Part shown: piece by piece, positions 40,913 to 49,633 of the stretch
How the letters are laid out: each line of letters begins with the position of its first letter
Position numbering within the stretch: position 1 is the stretch's first letter
DNA from: Xanthobacteraceae bacterium
Lineage (GTDB): Bacteria > Pseudomonadota > Alphaproteobacteria > Rhizobiales > Xanthobacteraceae
Direction of reading: 5' to 3'
DNA length: 64,000 nucleotides
Assembly (NCBI GenBank): GCA_029266425.1
Contig: JAQSWY010000017.1
Span: 48,655 to 112,654, forward strand
Translations under genes and position numbers: made by a program
Notes under the pieces: model-generated
What the model saw: only the letters and a program-made list of their open reading frames with translations
What the model was told of the DNA's origin: nothing
Databases searched by the model: none

Positions 40913-41872
40913 ATGAGTGACGTTGCCTCGCGGCAATACAACAAGCTGAACCGGACGACGGCCGAGCCCGCAGCCGCGGCGTCGCTCGCCTCCGTCTCGG
41001 ATTATGTCGCGCTGCTGAAGCCGCGGGTCATGTCGCTCGTCGTCTTCACCGCGCTCGTCGGCATCGTGCGCGCGCCGGGCGACGTGCATCCGGTGATCGC
41101 CTTCACCGCACTGCTCTGCATCGCCATCGGCGCCGGCGCCTCCGGCGCGCTGAACATGTGGTGGGACGCCGACATCGACGCGCTGATGACGCGCACCCGG
41201 GCGCGCCCGGTGCCTGCCGGCCGCGTCACCCCGGGCGAGGCGCTCGCGTTCGGCATGACGCTCGCGGTCGGCTCGGTTCTCGTGCTCGGCCTGCTGGTGA
41301 ACGTGCTGTCCGCGGCGCTGCTCGCCTTCACCATATTCTTCTATGCCGTCATCTACACGATGTGGCTGAAGCGCACGACGCCGCAGAACATCGTTATTGG
41401 CGGCGCCGCCGGCGCCTTCCCGCCCATGGTCGGCTGGGCGGCGGCCTCCGGCGGCATCGGGGTCGAGAGCGTGCTGCTCTTCCTCATCATCTTCTTCTGG
41501 ACGCCGCCGCACTTCTGGGCGCTGGCGCTCTACAAGACCGGCGACTATGCGCGGGCCGGCGTGCCGATGCTGCCCGTCGTCTCCGGCGCCGACGAGACCC
41601 GCCGCCAGATCCTCCTCTACACGCTGGTGCTGGTGCCGCTCGGTATCTCGCCCTTTGCCCTCGGCATGGCCGGCCTCGCTTATGGCGCGGTATCGATCGC
41701 AGCCGGCGCCATCATGCTGCTGCTCGCCTGGCAGGTGTTTCGTCGCCGCGAGGGCGCGCCGGCCGACCAGGCCGCCAAACGCCTGTTCGCCTTCTCCATC
41801 CTCTATCTCTTCCTGCTCTTCGCGGTACTTCTCGTGGAAGCGGTGAAGGTGCCGGCCGGCTTCGGAGTGTGA
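40913..41872 (+). CDS. ctaB: Protoheme IX farnesyltransferase (heme O synthase)
   Basis: A 319-residue UbiA-type prenyltransferase with about nine membrane spans that converts heme b to heme O on the way to heme A. The Asp-rich substrate motifs are [15 protein letters not shown] (about residue 83) and the later [21 protein letters not shown]. The start at 40913 is favoured over the adjacent ATG at 40910 because GGAG lies 6 bases before it. It follows ctaD in the usual alphaproteobacterial order. Confidence 0.97.
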   Translation: MSDVASRQYNKLNRTTAEPAAAASLASVSDYVALLKPRVMSLVVFTALVGIVRAPGDVHPVIAFTALLCIAIGAGASGALNMWWDADIDALMTRTRARPVPAGRVTPGEALAFGMTLAVGSVLVLGLLVNVLSAALLAFTIFFYAVIYTMWLKRTTPQNIVIGGAAGAFPPMVGWAAASGGIGVESVLLFLIIFFWTPPHFWALALYKTGDYARAGVPMLPVVSGADETRRQILLYTLVLVPLGISPFALGMAGLAYGAVSIAAGAIMLLLAWQVFRRREGAPADQAAKRLFAFSILYLFLLFAVLLVEAVKVPAGFGV

Positions 41873-41898
41873 GCGCCATGCCGACCGCAGGAACCATC

Positions 41899-42120
41899 AT
41901 GACCGACAATGGAACCAACAAGCGCGAGATCGATGCGCGCGAGCCGCGGGATCCGCACGCCAGCGAGATCGTCGACTATGTCGCGCTGACCGACGAGCAG
42001 AAGCGCCAACGCCGCGCCCGCTCGCTCGCCATCGCGCTGACGCTCGGCGCGCTGTGCCTGCTTTTCTACATCGTCACCATCGTCAAGCTCGGCCCGGGCG
42101 TGCTGGTTCGGCCGCTGTGA
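41899..42120 (+). CDS. Small membrane protein, CoxF-like
   Basis: A 73-residue protein with a hydrophilic N-terminus (HASEIVDYVALTDEQKRQRRARS) and one membrane span (LAIALTLGALCLLFYIVTIVKLG). This matches the small CoxF-type protein found between ctaB and ctaG in many alphaproteobacterial cox operons, thought to aid oxidase assembly. The ATG at 41899 follows AGGA by 6 bases; an in-frame ATG at 41878 is an alternative. Confidence 0.85.
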   Translation: MTDNGTNKREIDAREPRDPHASEIVDYVALTDEQKRQRRARSLAIALTLGALCLLFYIVTIVKLGPGVLVRPL

Positions 42121-42141
42121 GACGGCGCGCGTGAGGAAGCG

Positions 42142-42795
42142 ATGAGCGAAGACAACAAGCCCGAAGCCGCCTCCACCGACGCCGCGCACGCCCCGGCGCG
42201 GCGCGTCGCCACGGGCTCGGCCGGCCGCCACCGCCTGGTCGGCATGGCCTGCGGCGCGTTCGTGCTCGCCATGGTCGGCGCTGCCTATGCCGCGGTTCCG
42301 CTCTACCAGATGCTGTGCCAGGTCACCGGCTTTGCCGGCACCACCCGCGTCGCCACCAAGGCGCCGGAGAGGGAGCTGGCGCGCACCGTCCAGGTGCGGT
42401 TCGATTCCAACGTCGCGCCGGGCCTGCCGTGGAACTTCCAGCCCGATGTCGGTTCGGTGCAGGTGCGGCTCGGCGAGACCAAGCTCGCCTATTTCCGCGT
42501 CACCAATCGCGCCGCGACGCCGACCACCGGCACCGCGACCTACAATGTCACGCCCGGCGCCGTCGGCTCCTATTTCAACAAGCTGCAGTGCTTCTGCTTC
42601 ACCGAACAGACGCTGCAGCCCGGCGAGAGCATGGAGATGCCGGTCGTCTTCTTCGTCGATCCCTCGCTTGCCGACGATCCGGAGATGGCGGGCGTGAAGA
42701 CCATCACCTTGTCCTACACCTTCTTCGCCAAGGCGACGCCGGCGCCTGTGGCGTCCGGCGAGGCAACGAAGGCACCGGCCAAAGCCCCCTTGTGA
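42142..42795 (+). CDS. ctaG: Cytochrome c oxidase assembly protein CtaG/Cox11
   Basis: A 217-residue copper chaperone for the CuB site of subunit I. One N-terminal span (about residues 35-58, GMACGAFVLAMVGAAYAAVPLYQMLCQVTGF) is followed by a periplasmic immunoglobulin-like domain. The copper motif is KLQCFCFTEQ (CxC), with PVVFFVDPSLADD after it. The C-terminal 20 residues are Ala/Pro-rich. Order and length match the family. Confidence 0.97.
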   Translation: MSEDNKPEAASTDAAHAPARRVATGSAGRHRLVGMACGAFVLAMVGAAYAAVPLYQMLCQVTGFAGTTRVATKAPERELARTVQVRFDSNVAPGLPWNFQPDVGSVQVRLGETKLAYFRVTNRAATPTTGTATYNVTPGAVGSYFNKLQCFCFTEQTLQPGESMEMPVVFFVDPSLADDPEMAGVKTITLSYTFFAKATPAPVASGEATKAPAKAPL

Positions 42796-42900
42796 GCCTT
42801 GCGGGACGCGCGCCTGTGACGCGGGTGGCAAGGGCAGTTCGACACATTGCGGCCGCCGGGACGGCCCGCTAGAGAAGAGACGGAACGGAGAGCGCGACCC

Positions 42901-43740
42901 ATGGCCGAGGCCCACGCCAAGCACCACGACTACCACATCGTCGATCCGAGCCCGTGGCCGTTCGTCGTCTCGGTCTTTGCCTTCATCATGGCCGTCGGCG
43001 CCGTGTTCTGGATGCATGGCCAACTCACCATGCTGGTGTTCCTCGCCGGTCTCGCCGGCGTCATCTACACCATGGTGGCGTGGTGGCGGGACATCGTCCG
43101 CGAGGCCGAATATCAGGGCCTGCACACCCGGGTGGTGCAGCTCAGCTATCGCTACGGCATGATCCTGTTCATCGCCTCCGAGGTGATGTTCTTCGTCGCG
43201 TGGTTCTGGGCCTTCTTCGACGCCTCCATCTTTGCGGGCGAGGCGATCAACTTCACCCGCGCCGAATTCACCGGCGGGCACTGGCCGCCCAAGGGCATCG
43301 AGACCTTCGATCCCTGGCACCTGCCGCTGCTCAACACGCTGATCCTGCTCACCTCCGGCACCACGCTGACCTGGGCGCACCATGCGCTGGTTCACGGTGA
43401 CCGGCAGTCGGCGAAGTGGGGCCTGTGGTGCACGGTCGGCCTCGGCGTGCTGTTCTCGATGTGCCAGGCGTACGAGTACAGCCACGCCACCTTCGCCTTT
43501 TCCGGCAACATCTACGGCGCGACCTTCTTCATGGCGACCGGCTTCCACGGCTTCCACGTGATCGTCGGCACCATCTTCCTCGCGGTCTGCCTCGGCCGGC
43601 TCTATGCCGGGCACTTCACCCCGACACACCATTTCGGCTTCGAGGCGGCGGCCTGGTACTGGCACTTCGTCGACGTGGTGTGGCTGTTCCTCTTCACCTT
43701 CATCTATGTCTGGGGCGGCGGCGTACCTTCGGCGCACTGA
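42901..43740 (+). CDS. coxC: Cytochrome c oxidase subunit III
   Basis: A 279-residue seven-span subunit of the aa3 oxidase. Typical stretches are [16 protein letters not shown] at the N-terminus, [18 protein letters not shown], and [25 protein letters not shown] near the C-terminus, ending [23 protein letters not shown]. The ATG at 42901 is preceded by GGAGAG and gives the usual length. It follows ctaG by 105 bases. Confidence 0.97.
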   Translation: MAEAHAKHHDYHIVDPSPWPFVVSVFAFIMAVGAVFWMHGQLTMLVFLAGLAGVIYTMVAWWRDIVREAEYQGLHTRVVQLSYRYGMILFIASEVMFFVAWFWAFFDASIFAGEAINFTRAEFTGGHWPPKGIETFDPWHLPLLNTLILLTSGTTLTWAHHALVHGDRQSAKWGLWCTVGLGVLFSMCQAYEYSHATFAFSGNIYGATFFMATGFHGFHVIVGTIFLAVCLGRLYAGHFTPTHHFGFEAAAWYWHFVDVVWLFLFTFIYVWGGGVPSAH

Positions 43741-43828
43741 TGGAACGCGCATATTTGAACGAGCGGGGTGGCGATCAGCCGCCCCGTTTTCGTTTGCGCG
43801 GCCTCGATCGAGGAGTAGAACAGCGCGC

Positions 43829-44224
43829 ATGGATCTTGAGCCCTATCATTCCGGCGTCTCGCCTTATGCCGCCGGGCTCGCCTGCCGCTGTCCGCGTTGT
43901 GGCCGCGGCAAGCTGTTCGATGGTTTCCTGCACGTCGCCCCGGCTTGCACGAACTGCGGGCTCGACTACAGCTTCGACGATTCCGGCGATGGCCCGGTGG
44001 TGTTCATCATCCTCGCTGCAGGTTCGCTGGTGGTCGGTCTCGCCTTGTGGGTCGAGCTCACCTGGTCGCCGCCTTTCTGGGTCCATGCCCTGCTGTGGAC
44101 GCCGCTGATCCTGACCTCGACGCTCGGCCTGCTGCGGCCGCTGAAGGCAACCCTGATCGCGCTGCAGTTTGCCAAGCGCGCGCAGGAAGGACGCCTCGAT
44201 ACGACAAGCAAGGGTGAAGCGTGA
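43829..44224 (+). CDS. DUF983 family protein
   Basis: A 131-residue membrane protein typical of cox operons. The N-terminal zinc-ribbon-like part has four Cys in two CxxC pairs (CRCPRCGRG and CTNCGLDY); two membrane spans follow (FIILAAGSLVVGLALWVEL and ALLWTPLILTSTLGLL). Its function is unknown but it always sits with coxC and SURF1, suggesting a part in oxidase assembly. Its stop overlaps the SURF1 GTG start (GTGA). Confidence 0.92.
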   Translation: MDLEPYHSGVSPYAAGLACRCPRCGRGKLFDGFLHVAPACTNCGLDYSFDDSGDGPVVFIILAAGSLVVGLALWVELTWSPPFWVHALLWTPLILTSTLGLLRPLKATLIALQFAKRAQEGRLDTTSKGEA

Positions 44225-45006
44225 GCACGCGCAGTACGGCACTGCGTGCGCTGCTGCTCCCGGGGCTGGTTGCGCTGCCGTGCCTCGCGCTGCTGCTAGG
44301 GCTCGGCATCTGGCAGCTCGAACGCCTCGCCTGGAAGAACTCCCTTATCGCTACCGTCGAGGCGCGGGTTCATCAGCCGGCGCAGCCGGCGCCGGAGGAG
44401 CCCGACTGGCGCGGCGTGAACTACGATGCCGACGAGTATCGCCATGTCACTGTGAGCGGGCGCCTGCACCACGACAAGGAAGTGCAGGTCTATGCGCTGA
44501 TCGATGCCGGTCCTGACGGCTCTGGCGGCCCCGGCTATTGGGTGCTCACCCCGCTGGTGCAGCCCGACGGCGCCGCCATCATCGTCAATCGCGGATTCGT
44601 CCCTGTGGATCGCAAGGCGCCCTCGACCCGCCCGGATGGCCAGGTCGACGGGCCTGTGACCATCACCGGCCTGCTGCGCATGCCGGAGGAAGAGGGGCTG
44701 TTCACTCCCGAGAACGATCCGGCCAAGGACAGCTGGTACACCCGCGATCCCGACGCCATCGCCGCGGCGAAGGGCATATTGCGAGTGGCGCCTTACATCA
44801 TCGACGCCGACGCGACGCCCAATCCCGGTGGTCTGCCCGTCGGCGGGCTGACGCGGGTGACATTCCCGAACCGCCATCTCGAATACGCCCTCACCTGGTT
44901 CGGCCTGGCGGCGACGCTGGTCGGTGTGTTCGCCGCCTTCGCCTGGGGTCGGCTAAGGCGCGCCCGGGAAGGCGAGGGGCCAGCCGGTGTGACAGCGTCG
45001 GAGTGA
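44221..45006 (+). CDS. SURF1 family cytochrome oxidase assembly protein
   Basis: A 261-residue protein with an N-terminal and a C-terminal membrane span (about 10-30 and 225-245) and a periplasmic loop between. The family signature is LGLGIWQLERLAWKN at the first span and GYWVLTPLVQPDGAAIIVNRGFVP in the loop; RVTFPNRHLEYALTWFGLA marks the second span. SURF1 helps insert heme A into subunit I. The GTG start overlaps the DUF983 stop. It closes the cox operon. Confidence 0.96.
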   Translation: MSTRSTALRALLLPGLVALPCLALLLGLGIWQLERLAWKNSLIATVEARVHQPAQPAPEEPDWRGVNYDADEYRHVTVSGRLHHDKEVQVYALIDAGPDGSGGPGYWVLTPLVQPDGAAIIVNRGFVPVDRKAPSTRPDGQVDGPVTITGLLRMPEEEGLFTPENDPAKDSWYTRDPDAIAAAKGILRVAPYIIDADATPNPGGLPVGGLTRVTFPNRHLEYALTWFGLAATLVGVFAAFAWGRLRRAREGEGPAGVTASE

Positions 45007-45041
45007 GCATCCTTCGAGGCTCGCCGATGCTCGCACCTCAG
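45007..45041. repeat. Truncated CATCCT-type palindromic repeat
   Basis: GCATCCTTCGAGGCTCG to GCACCTCAG matches the outer half of the repeats at 57263-57371, but the expected GATGAGG end is replaced by sequence leading into the broken transposase. It follows the SURF1 stop directly. Confidence 0.6.
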
Positions 45042-45107
45042 AGCCTGGCCGAAAAAGAGGTGAGTGATTTCAGTCCTTTGTGATTCCGTCGGATTTGCGA
45101 AGATTCG

Positions 45108-45354
45108 ATGGAGATCACGATGCCTTGGACTAAAACCACCCGCTCGCAGTATCGGCGCGATGGGCTGCACTACACAAGCGACCTCGCCGACGGCGAATGG
45201 GATCTGCTCCGTCGCTTCCTGCCGGAGCGCTCGCGGCTGGGGCGGCCGCGCCAGGTCGAGTTGCGTGCCGTCGTGAACGCGATCCTCTACGTTCTGGAAA
45301 CAGGCTGCCAGTGGCGCGCCTTGCCGAAGGACCTGCCGCCGCGTCATGGAACCA
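45108..45354 (+). pseudogene. IS5-family transposase, N-terminal fragment
   Basis: The frame encodes about 80 residues of the IS5-type transposase N-terminal domain (DUF4096): the segments [20 protein letters not shown] and [25 protein letters not shown] are diagnostic. The protein stops making sense where the palindromic repeat begins at about 45355; a full transposase needs roughly 250 residues with a DDE triad. The left end of the old element may lie near 45041 (GAGCCTGGCC). It is a remnant and cannot transpose by itself. Confidence 0.88.
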
Positions 45355-45403
45355 CCTCATCCTGAGGTGCCCGGCAACGCCGGGCCTCGAAGGATGCTGA
45401 AGC
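45355..45403. repeat. CATCCT-type palindromic repeat abutting the IS fragment
   Basis: CCTCATCCTGAGGTGCCCGG, a short loop and CCGGGCCTCGAAGGATG form the complete element. It truncates the transposase frame. The remaining 90 bases before thrC show no gene. Confidence 0.7.
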
Positions 45404-45493
45404 CGGACGACCCCCACTTGACGCGGCGCCTCCATCCGCCTTGCTTCAAGCTGCTGCCGCCACTAGTTTGCCGCGACTTTCACGGAGGCGCCG

Positions 45494-46906
45494 GTGCGCT
45501 ACGTTTCCACACGCGGCGAGGCACCTGTCCTCGCTTTCTCCGATGCACTGCTGGCCGGGCTCGCGCGCGACGGCGGCCTTTATCTGCCTGACGCCTATCC
45601 GGCACTGCGCCCGGACGAGATCGCCCGGCTCGCCGGCAAGCCCTATGCCGAGGTCGCCTGCAAGGTCATAGCCCCCTTCACCGATGCGACGTTCGCGCCC
45701 GCCGTGCTGAAGCCGATGCTCGAGGCGGCCTATGCCGGCTTCCGGCACGAGGCGGTGACGCCGCTGGTGCAGATCGCGCCGAACCGCTTCGTGCTGGAGT
45801 TGTTCCACGGCCAGACGCTCGCCTTCAAGGACGTCGCCATGCAGCTGCTCGGCCGCATGATGGACCATGTGCTGGGCGAGCGCGGCGCCCGCGCCACCAT
45901 CGTCGGCGCGACGTCCGGCGACACCGGGAGCGCCGCCATCGAGGCGTTCCGTAACAGCGCCCGCGCCGATGTCTTCATCCTCTATCCGGCGGGCCGGGTC
46001 TCCGAGGTGCAGCGTCGCCAGATGACGACGGTGGACAGCCCCAATGTCCACGCCATCGCGGTGGAGGGCACGTTCGACGATTGCCAGGCCCATGTAAAGG
46101 CGATGTTCAACCATCACGACTTCCGCGATCGGCTGGCGCTTGCGGGGGTGAACTCGATCAACTGGGCGCGCATCGTCGCGCAGGTGGTCTATTATTTCGT
46201 CGCCGGCGCCGCGCTCGGCAGCCCGCACCGGCCGGTCTCCTTCGTCGTGCCGACCGGCAATTTCGGCGATGTGCTGGCCGGCTATGTGGCAAAGCGCATG
46301 GGCCTGCCGGTGGATCGGCTGGTCATCGCGACCAATGTCAACGACATCCTCGCCCGCACGCTGTCGTCCGGGCGCTATGAGGTGACGGGGGTGGTGCCGT
46401 CCTCTTCGCCCTCGATGGACATCCAGGTGTCCTCCAATTTCGAGCGCCTGCTGTTCGACGCGCTCGACCGCGACGCCGGCGCGCTGCGCGGGCTGATGGC
46501 TTCGCTCACCCAGTCCGGTGCCTTCTCGCCGCCGAACCGGGCGCTGGATCTGATCCGCACCGAGTTCGATGCCGGCCGCACCGACGAGGCGCAGACCTTC
46601 GAGACCATTGCCCGCGTGCGGCGCGAGACCGGCTATCTGCTCGATCCGCATAGTGCCGTCGCGGTCTCGGTGGCTGAACGCGGCAAGCATGATCCCCATA
46701 TTCCGCAAGTGGTGCTGGCGACCGCCCATCCGGCGAAGTTCCCGGATGCGGTCGAGCGCGCCTGCGGCGAGCGGCCGGCCTTGCCGCCGCACCTCGCCGA
46801 CCTGATGGACCGGCACGAGCGCACGCCGACCTTGCCGAACGACATCGAAGCGATCGAAGCCTACATTGCCGCCCATGCCCGCGCGGCCTCGGAGACCGCC
46901 GCATGA
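45494..46906 (+). CDS. thrC: Threonine synthase
   Basis: A 470-residue PLP enzyme that converts O-phosphohomoserine to threonine. The protein opens RYVSTRGEAPVLAFSDALLAGLARDGGLYLP as in the long threonine synthases; the PLP Lys is Lys112 in TLAFKDVAMQLLG, and ATSGDTGSAA binds the phosphate. The GTG start follows GGAGG. Its stop overlaps the M16 peptidase start by 4 bases, so the two are coupled, an arrangement common in alphaproteobacteria. Confidence 0.97.
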   Translation: MRYVSTRGEAPVLAFSDALLAGLARDGGLYLPDAYPALRPDEIARLAGKPYAEVACKVIAPFTDATFAPAVLKPMLEAAYAGFRHEAVTPLVQIAPNRFVLELFHGQTLAFKDVAMQLLGRMMDHVLGERGARATIVGATSGDTGSAAIEAFRNSARADVFILYPAGRVSEVQRRQMTTVDSPNVHAIAVEGTFDDCQAHVKAMFNHHDFRDRLALAGVNSINWARIVAQVVYYFVAGAALGSPHRPVSFVVPTGNFGDVLAGYVAKRMGLPVDRLVIATNVNDILARTLSSGRYEVTGVVPSSSPSMDIQVSSNFERLLFDALDRDAGALRGLMASLTQSGAFSPPNRALDLIRTEFDAGRTDEAQTFETIARVRRETGYLLDPHSAVAVSVAERGKHDPHIPQVVLATAHPAKFPDAVERACGERPALPPHLADLMDRHERTPTLPNDIEAIEAYIAAHARAASETAA

Positions 46907-48195
46907 AGCCTGAAGCCAAGGGCGAACCCCGCATCACCGTGCTGGACAACGGTGTCACCGTCATCACCGACGCCATGCCACATCTCGCCACCGCTTCGCT
47001 CGGCGTGTGGGTCGGCGCCGGCTCGCGCGACGAGGAGCCGGACGAGCACGGCATCTCCCATCTCCTCGAACACATGGCCTTCAAGGGCACCGCGCGGCGC
47101 TCGGCCCGCGCCATCGCAGAGGAGATCGAGGCGGTCGGCGGCGACATCAATGCAGCCACCAGTGTCGAGCACACCTCTTACAATGCGCGCGTGCTCGGCG
47201 AGGACGTGCCGCTGGCGCTCGACGTGCTGAGCGATATCCTCACCGCGCCGGCCTTCGATCCAGAAGAGCTGACGCGCGAGCACAACGTCATCGTGCAGGA
47301 GATCGGCGCCGCGCTCGATACCCCGGACGATCTGGTGTTCGACCTGTTCCAGGAGCGCGCCTTCCCCGGCCAGCCGATCGGCCGCTCCATCCTCGGCACC
47401 CCGGAGACGGTGCGCTCCTTCGGCCCGGACAAGCTGCGCACCTATCTTTCCCGCAATTATCGGGGCCCCCGCGCCATCGTCGCCGCCGCCGGCGCGGTCG
47501 AGCATGACGAGATCGTCGGCGAGACCATAAGGAATCTCGGCAGCTTCAAGCCGGAGGCCAAGCCCTCGCCGGTGACCGCTGCCTATCAGGGCGGCGTGAA
47601 GCTCGGCGGCGGGCGCGACCTCGAACAGGCGCATCTGCTGATCGGCCTCGAGGGCCTGTCGTACCGCGATCCCGGCATCCACGCGCTTCAGGTGTTCACC
47701 AATGCGCTCGGCGGCGGCATGTCCTCGCGCCTGTTCCAGGAAGTGCGCGAGGCGCGCGGCCTTTGCTATGCGGTCTATTCGTTCCACTGGGCTTATGGCG
47801 ACACCGGGCTGTTCGGCGTCTATGCGGGCACCGATGCCGACGATGTCGGCGAACTGGTCGATGTCGTCACCGAGGAGATCCATGCCGCGGTCGAGACCTT
47901 GAGCGAGGTCGAGCTCAAGCGTTCCAAGGCGCAGGCCAAGGTCGGGCTGCTGGCGGCACTGGAGAGTTCCGGCGCCCGTGCCGACCAACTCGCCCGGCAG
48001 ATGCTGGCCTTCGGCCGGCCGATCCCGTTGGAGGAGATCGTCGGCAAGGTCGAGGCGGTGACGCTCGAAGACGCCCGGGCGGCGGGGCGGGCGCTGCTGG
48101 CGCGGGGCCGGCCGACCTTCACCGCGCTTGGTCCCGGCAAGGCCCTTGAATCTGCCGCACGCATCGCGGAACGTCTGGAACGGAAAGCGGCGTAA
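46903..48195 (+). CDS. M16 family zinc metallopeptidase (processing-peptidase-like)
   Basis: A 430-residue pitrilysin/MPP-type protease. The inverted zinc motif HxxEH is His53-Leu-Leu-Glu56-His57 (ISHLLEHMAFKGT), and the downstream Glu ligand lies in EHNVIVQEIGAALDTPDD near residue 133. The C-terminal half has the inactive M16 repeat with ALGGGMSSRLFQEVREARGLCYAVYSF. These proteins resemble mitochondrial processing peptidase beta and cut short peptides or signal sequences. It overlaps thrC by 4 bases. Confidence 0.95.
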   Translation: MKPEAKGEPRITVLDNGVTVITDAMPHLATASLGVWVGAGSRDEEPDEHGISHLLEHMAFKGTARRSARAIAEEIEAVGGDINAATSVEHTSYNARVLGEDVPLALDVLSDILTAPAFDPEELTREHNVIVQEIGAALDTPDDLVFDLFQERAFPGQPIGRSILGTPETVRSFGPDKLRTYLSRNYRGPRAIVAAAGAVEHDEIVGETIRNLGSFKPEAKPSPVTAAYQGGVKLGGGRDLEQAHLLIGLEGLSYRDPGIHALQVFTNALGGGMSSRLFQEVREARGLCYAVYSFHWAYGDTGLFGVYAGTDADDVGELVDVVTEEIHAAVETLSEVELKRSKAQAKVGLLAALESSGARADQLARQMLAFGRPIPLEEIVGKVEAVTLEDARAAGRALLARGRPTFTALGPGKALESAARIAERLERKAA

Positions 48196-48222
48196 GGGGA
48201 AGCGCCGTCACGGCAATGTCGC

Positions 48223-48858
48223 ATGGCTCTCTTCCGCACCGTCTCCTGGCCTGATCCGCCCTCCCTCATCGAAGGGGTCGGGGTCGTGCTGCGCGCCCCG
48301 CAAATGTCGGACTTTTCCGCCTGGGCTGCGTTGCGCGAACAGAGCCGGGCCTTCCTCACGCCCTGGGAGCCGGTCTGGCCGGTGCATGACCTTACCCGCG
48401 GCGCCTTCCGCCGCCGCGTGCGGCGCTATGCCCGCGACGTCCGCGAGGACCAGGCCTATCCCTTCCTCATCTTCCGCGCCGCCGACCGCACGCTTCTCGG
48501 CGGGCTGACGCTATCGAACGTGCGGCGCGGCGTCGCCCAGACCGCGAGCCTCGGCTACTGGATGGGCGCGCCTTATGCCGGGCGCGGCTACATGACCGCG
48601 GCGGTGGCCGCGCTGCTGCCGTTCGCCCATGGTGGGCTGGGGCTCCGACGCATCGAGGCGGCCTGCCTGCCGAGTAACGTGCCCTCGATCCGGCTCCTGG
48701 AAGGTGCCGGCTTCCAGCGCGAAGGCTATGGCCGCGAATATCTCTGCATCAATGGCGTATGGCAGGACCATCTGCTGTTCGCGCGGCTGAGCAGCGACGC
48801 GATTCCGCCGGTACGGCCGCGTCCGGTGCGTACTCCTGTTTCGAGTTCTTCCAAATAA
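48223..48858 (+). CDS. GNAT family N-acetyltransferase (RimJ/RimL type)
   Basis: A 211-residue acetyltransferase. The RimJ-like pattern is clear: LRAPQMSDFSAWAALREQS, LGYWMGAPYAGRGYMTAAVAALLPFA (acetyl-CoA loop AGRGYM) and RIEAACLPSNVPSIRLLEGAGFQREG. Such enzymes acetylate ribosomal-protein N-termini or other substrates. It follows the M16 gene by 27 bases on the same strand and may belong to the same transcript. About 20 C-terminal residues are Pro/Arg/Ser-rich and likely disordered. Confidence 0.92.
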   Translation: MALFRTVSWPDPPSLIEGVGVVLRAPQMSDFSAWAALREQSRAFLTPWEPVWPVHDLTRGAFRRRVRRYARDVREDQAYPFLIFRAADRTLLGGLTLSNVRRGVAQTASLGYWMGAPYAGRGYMTAAVAALLPFAHGGLGLRRIEAACLPSNVPSIRLLEGAGFQREGYGREYLCINGVWQDHLLFARLSSDAIPPVRPRPVRTPVSSSSK

Positions 48859-49035
48859 GACGCAGGTTCCACCTACCGCGTTACAGTGGCTTCGTGCATC
48901 TCCGACCGCCCAGTCTAGAATAGATAAAAACATGCACTGCCACGGGCGCGAATAATCGGATCAACCTATCGGCATATTGCGTTTTGCCGATTGACGGCGG
49001 CGGGCAATAAAGCGAAAACCAAAGAGAAGGGCTAA

Positions 49036-49054
49036 CTTTAGAGTAATTCTAAAG
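49036..49054. promoter_or_regulatory. ICE/Irr-box-like palindrome upstream of bfd
   Basis: CTTTAGAGTAATTCTAAAG is a perfect palindrome of 7-base arms with a 5-base centre. It resembles the rhizobial iron control element bound by Irr (about TTTAGAA-N-TTCTAAA). It ends 27 bases before the bfd start, where bound protein would cover the promoter. Confidence 0.65.
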
Positions 49055-49081
49055 AGCTGATCACTTTCGGTTTGCGTCTCG

Positions 49082-49402
49082 ATGATCGTCTGTTCCTGCA
49101 ACGTGCTGTCGGATAGCCAGGTGCGCGACGCGGTCGCGGATCCTGGCGCGGGCGTGCGCACCGCTGGCCAGGTCTATCGCTGCCTCGGCTGCAGCCCGCA
49201 ATGCGGGCGCTGCGCGCGCACCATTCGCGGCATCATCGATCAGGCGATGGGCGCCGCCTGCGGCGCTTGCCCGCTGGAGTGCCCGGTCTCGCACGTCCAT
49301 TCGCACGAGCACGCCCACCGCGAGCACGCGCACCACGAGCACGCGCACCACGAGCACGCGCACCACGAGCACGCGCAACCCGTCGCCCTCGCGGCGGAGT
49401 AA
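49082..49402 (+). CDS. bfd: Bacterioferritin-associated ferredoxin with Cys/His-rich tail
   Basis: A 106-residue protein whose first 56 residues match Bfd, the [2Fe-2S] ferredoxin that reduces bacterioferritin to release stored iron. Cluster ligands are Cys4, Cys6, Cys41 and Cys44 (MIVCSCN and SPQCGRCART, aligned to the E. coli protein). Beyond the usual end it has CGACPLEC (Cys60, 63, 67) and a run of HAHHE pentads giving 15 His in residues 71-97. Extra Cys34 and Cys37 also occur. The tail looks suited to bind iron or other metals. No clear Shine-Dalgarno precedes the ATG. Next gene downstream is bfr. Confidence 0.9.
   Translation: MIVCSCNVLSDSQVRDAVADPGAGVRTAGQVYRCLGCSPQCGRCARTIRGIIDQAMGAACGACPLECPVSHVHSHEHAHREHAHHEHAHHEHAHHEHAQPVALAAE
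49306..49380. repeat. 15-bp tandem repeat inside bfd
   Basis: Unit CGAGCACGCGCACCA occurs three times exactly (49321-49365) with one diverged copy on each side, five copies in all. Each unit encodes EHAHH, so copy-number changes keep the reading frame. Confidence 0.9.
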
Positions 49403-49579
49403 GCAGCTGTCATCCTGGCCGGAGCCCGAAGGGGCGTAGAGCCGGATCGCGTGACGTCCCGCACATCGCTTTCCTACGATCCCGGATCGGCCCGGCGCGA
49501 TCCCCGCACGACTGTGATGTGAGCCCAGCGCCCATTCCGCCACGGGCGGGGATACGGTCACGCTCCGCCTTGCACCTCG

Positions 49580-49596
49580 TTTGGAATTATTCTAAA
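49580..49596. promoter_or_regulatory. ICE/Irr-box-like site upstream of bfr
   Basis: TTTGGAATTATTCTAAA is a 7-3-7 palindrome with one mismatch from the Irr/ICE pattern (TTTAGAAT-N-ATTCTAAA). It lies 37 bases before the bfr start in an otherwise GC-rich gap, so iron control of bfr by Irr is likely. Confidence 0.7.
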
Positions 49597-49633
49597 AATT
49601 GGCTGCAACAACCCTCAAGGAGAGGTCGCAGCC

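Noticed and set aside
45041..45403. Intact insertion sequence
   Set aside because: Only about 80 transposase codons remain, no DDE triad is present and no matching right inverted repeat was seen.
48961..49161. 66-codon minus-strand frame over the bfd promoter and 5' end
   Set aside because: It lacks a ribosome site, overlaps a well-supported gene and operator, and shows no recognisable features.
49306..49380. Tandem repeat considered as a CRISPR-like array
   Set aside because: Units are 15 bp with no spacers and encode a regular peptide within bfd.
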